Source: JAGQRJ01 sp041402045
GTDB lineage: Bacteria; Planctomycetota; J058
Direction of reading: 5' to 3'
NCBI GenBank assembly: GCA_041402045.1
Contig: JAWKSZ010000124.1
Coordinates: 1-6,383 of the forward strand
DNA length: 6,383 nt
Shown here: in pieces, positions 5,628 to 6,383 of the stretch
Numbering within the stretch: the stretch's first letter is position 1
Layout of the letters: every line of letters starts with the position of its first letter
Program-made: the position numbers and the translations under genes
Notes under the pieces: model-generated
Told to the model about the DNA's origin: nothing
Seen by the model: the letters and a program-made list of their open reading frames with translations, nothing else
Database searches by the model: none

Positions 5628-5745
5628 GGCCCTGCGGGCCGCTTCCCCGTCCTGGGCGGCCCTACGGGCCGCTCCCCCGTCCGTAGGTTCGGGTCCAAAG
5701 CACCTCTCGGCACCGTCGAACGACCGCCGTCGGCTCGCCCATGAA
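5628..5745 (+). repeat. GC-palindrome array including the second copy of the 88-bp repeat
   Basis: A first head at 5628-5652 has a variant ending (GCTTCCCCGTCC). A second head begins at 5658 and continues through the common tail GTAGGTTCGGGTCCAAAG and the long extension to 5745. The part 5658-5745 matches 4341-4428 at 87 of 88 positions by my reading. The single change, CCTACGG for CCTGCGG, falls in the hairpin loop and leaves the stem intact. Confidence 0.9.
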
Positions 5746-5763
5746 CTCCCCCGTCCGCTGGGC

Positions 5764-5836
5764 GGCCCTGCGGGCCGCTCCCCCGTCTTGGGCGGCCCTG
5801 CGGGCCGCTCCCCCGTCCGTAGGTTCGGGTCCAAAG
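5764..5836 (+). repeat. GC-palindrome array, two heads and tail, just past the stop of the 134-aa gene
   Basis: Heads start at 5764 and 5794, and only the second is followed by GTAGGTTCGGGTCCAAAG, ending at 5836. A leftover CTCCCCCGTCC at 5746-5756 looks like a head that lost its palindrome. The array lies 23 bases beyond the minus-strand stop at 5860, so the hairpins would form at the 3' end of that transcript and could protect or end it; this role is inferred. Confidence 0.88.
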
Positions 5837-5859
5837 AGCCCCGCTTCAAAAGGCTGCAA

Positions 5860-6264
5860 CTAGCCGCGTCCGCCAGCGCGCTCCCAATCCGGGTAATCGC
5901 CGACCCGGCAGTAGGGCAGGCGTGCGGTCACCGCCCACGTCACGGACGTGGGATCGCGTTCGATCCACTCCGCATAGTCTCCAGGGCGCCGGTCGCCTTG
6001 CTCTGGAAAGTGGTGAGCACAGTAGTGGACGGCCACCTCCTTGCCCCACGCCAGCGCGGCGTCGGAGTCCTCAGCCTCGATCCACACACACTCCGACCCC
6101 TCTGCGTCTAGGTCGTTGGCAAAGTCATCTGAGCTCTGGTAGCCGAAGGAAAATAGGAACAGATTTCCGACCCGCACTCGCTCTAGGAGATAGGCGGTCT
6201 CATCCTCGCCAGCGCCAGTCTCCTTCCACCGCCGCTCCAGTTCGCGTAGTCTCTCGTCGCTCAT
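5860..6264 (-). CDS. Header-domain protein with an unrecognised C-terminal domain
   Basis: A 134-aa protein. Residues 1-33 repeat the header of the 219-aa gene almost exactly (identical for the first 16, MSDERLRELERRWKET, then E-D-E-x-AYLLERVR). The match stops abruptly after VGNL, and a different domain follows. That domain has an aromatic strand (FLFSFGYQ), acidic Asp/Glu-rich turns (DDFANDLDAEGSE), a strand and helix (CVWIEAEDSDAALAWGKEVAVHY), a His pair (CAHHF) and a PGDYAEWIERD segment. The shape, a small alpha/beta domain with AALAWGKEV, recalls unnamed hypothetical proteins of similar bacteria, and I assign no function. An AT-rich TAAAAT lies seven bases before the ATG with no Shine-Dalgarno. 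Both header genes point the same way but are separated by 415 bases of repeats and spacer, so they are probably separate transcripts. Confidence 0.8.
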   Translation of the reverse strand: MSDERLRELERRWKETGAGEDETAYLLERVRVGNLFLFSFGYQSSDDFANDLDAEGSECVWIEAEDSDAALAWGKEVAVHYCAHHFPEQGDRRPGDYAEWIERDPTSVTWAVTARLPYCRVGDYPDWERAGGRG

Positions 6265-6270
6265 AGGGAC

Positions 6271-6276
6271 ATTTTA
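6271..6276 (-). promoter_or_regulatory. Possible -10 box for the 134-aa header gene (leaderless start)
   Basis: On the minus strand TAAAAT lies with six bases between it and the ATG at 6264, in the only AT-rich patch of the area. That spacing would put the transcript start at or next to the ATG, and there is no Shine-Dalgarno site. No good -35 box is visible because the region upstream is the GC palindrome array. This is a weak call. Confidence 0.2.
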
Positions 6277-6284
6277 CTTGTGTT

Positions 6285-6383
6285 GCGGCCCTGCGGGCCG
6301 CTCCCTTGCGGCCCTGCGGGCCGCTCCCTTGCGGCCCTGCGGGCCGCTCCCTTTGGGCGGCCCTGCGGGCCGCTCCCCCGTCC
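6285..6383 (+). repeat. GC-palindrome array, perfect 23-bp tandem units running off the window
   Basis: Three consecutive perfect 23-bp units (6285-6307, 6308-6330, 6331-6353) each consist of GCGGCCCTGCGGGCCGC plus TCCCTT. They are followed by a fourth head with the longer CCCCCGTCC ending at the window edge. Unlike the other arrays, the first three heads here have a short TCCCTT linker, which looks like recent local amplification. The array continues beyond the window. Confidence 0.92.

Noticed and set aside
5493..5744. Plus-strand frame between the two header genes
   Set aside because: Its second half is a translation of the palindrome array and its first half has no start signal or recognisable sequence.
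6285..6383. Regular tandem repeats as a CRISPR array
   Set aside because: The units are directly joined with no unique spacers, and no cas-like gene is present. They are palindromic tandem repeats.

Overview
The window is GC-rich throughout and looks like an accessory region of a high-GC bacterium, most likely a planctomycete or a myxobacterium-like organism. This rests on three things: the N-terminal module beginning MSDERLRELERRWKET on two genes, a fragmentary Rhs/pretoxin-HINT toxin, and abundant GC palindromes. I recall this kind of module from planctomycete-type genomes, but no taxonomic search could be run.

Left third (1-2011): two tandem tyrosine recombinases share a four-base ATGA overlap, and both keep the full catalytic set. 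The first runs in from beyond the window. The arrangement suggests part of a recombinase-in-trio (RIT) type element. The last recombinase ends in a short 21-bp tandem repeat and is bracketed by a GTTTCAC/GTGAAAC inverted repeat, which may mark the edge of the element.

Middle (about 2012-4058): directly after the recombinase stop, the same reading frame stays open and encodes YTFGGNAPTSASDPMG. This is the closing motif of an Rhs repeat-associated core. It is followed without interruption by a pretoxin region, a HINT self-processing domain and a C-terminal zinc deaminase toxin (HTE ... PCAPGC, Pput_2613-like). The large Rhs shell is missing and the recombinases sit where it should be. A 147-aa gene follows 24 bases later and is the probable immunity protein (DUF2262-like in appearance). 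This is an orphan Rhs toxin tip plus immunity gene, cut at the core/tip boundary.

Right part (4059-6383): repeat-filled spacers separate three smaller genes. On the plus strand is a 66-aa Cys/His zinc-site protein. On the minus strand are two proteins sharing an almost identical 33-residue N-terminal header joined to unrelated C-terminal domains, one of them resembling an Imm5-type alpha-helical immunity domain. The spacers hold a heptamer repeat (GCGTCGA-based), at least eleven copies of the palindrome GCGGCCCTGCGGGCCGC in one orientation, and an 88-bp sequence duplicated about 1.3 kb apart.

Taken together, the window reads as a toxin-tip/immunity reservoir next to a site-specific recombination module. 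Recombinase-driven separation or exchange of Rhs tips at the core boundary is my inference. What the sequence shows directly is the in-frame Rhs tail abutting the recombinase gene.
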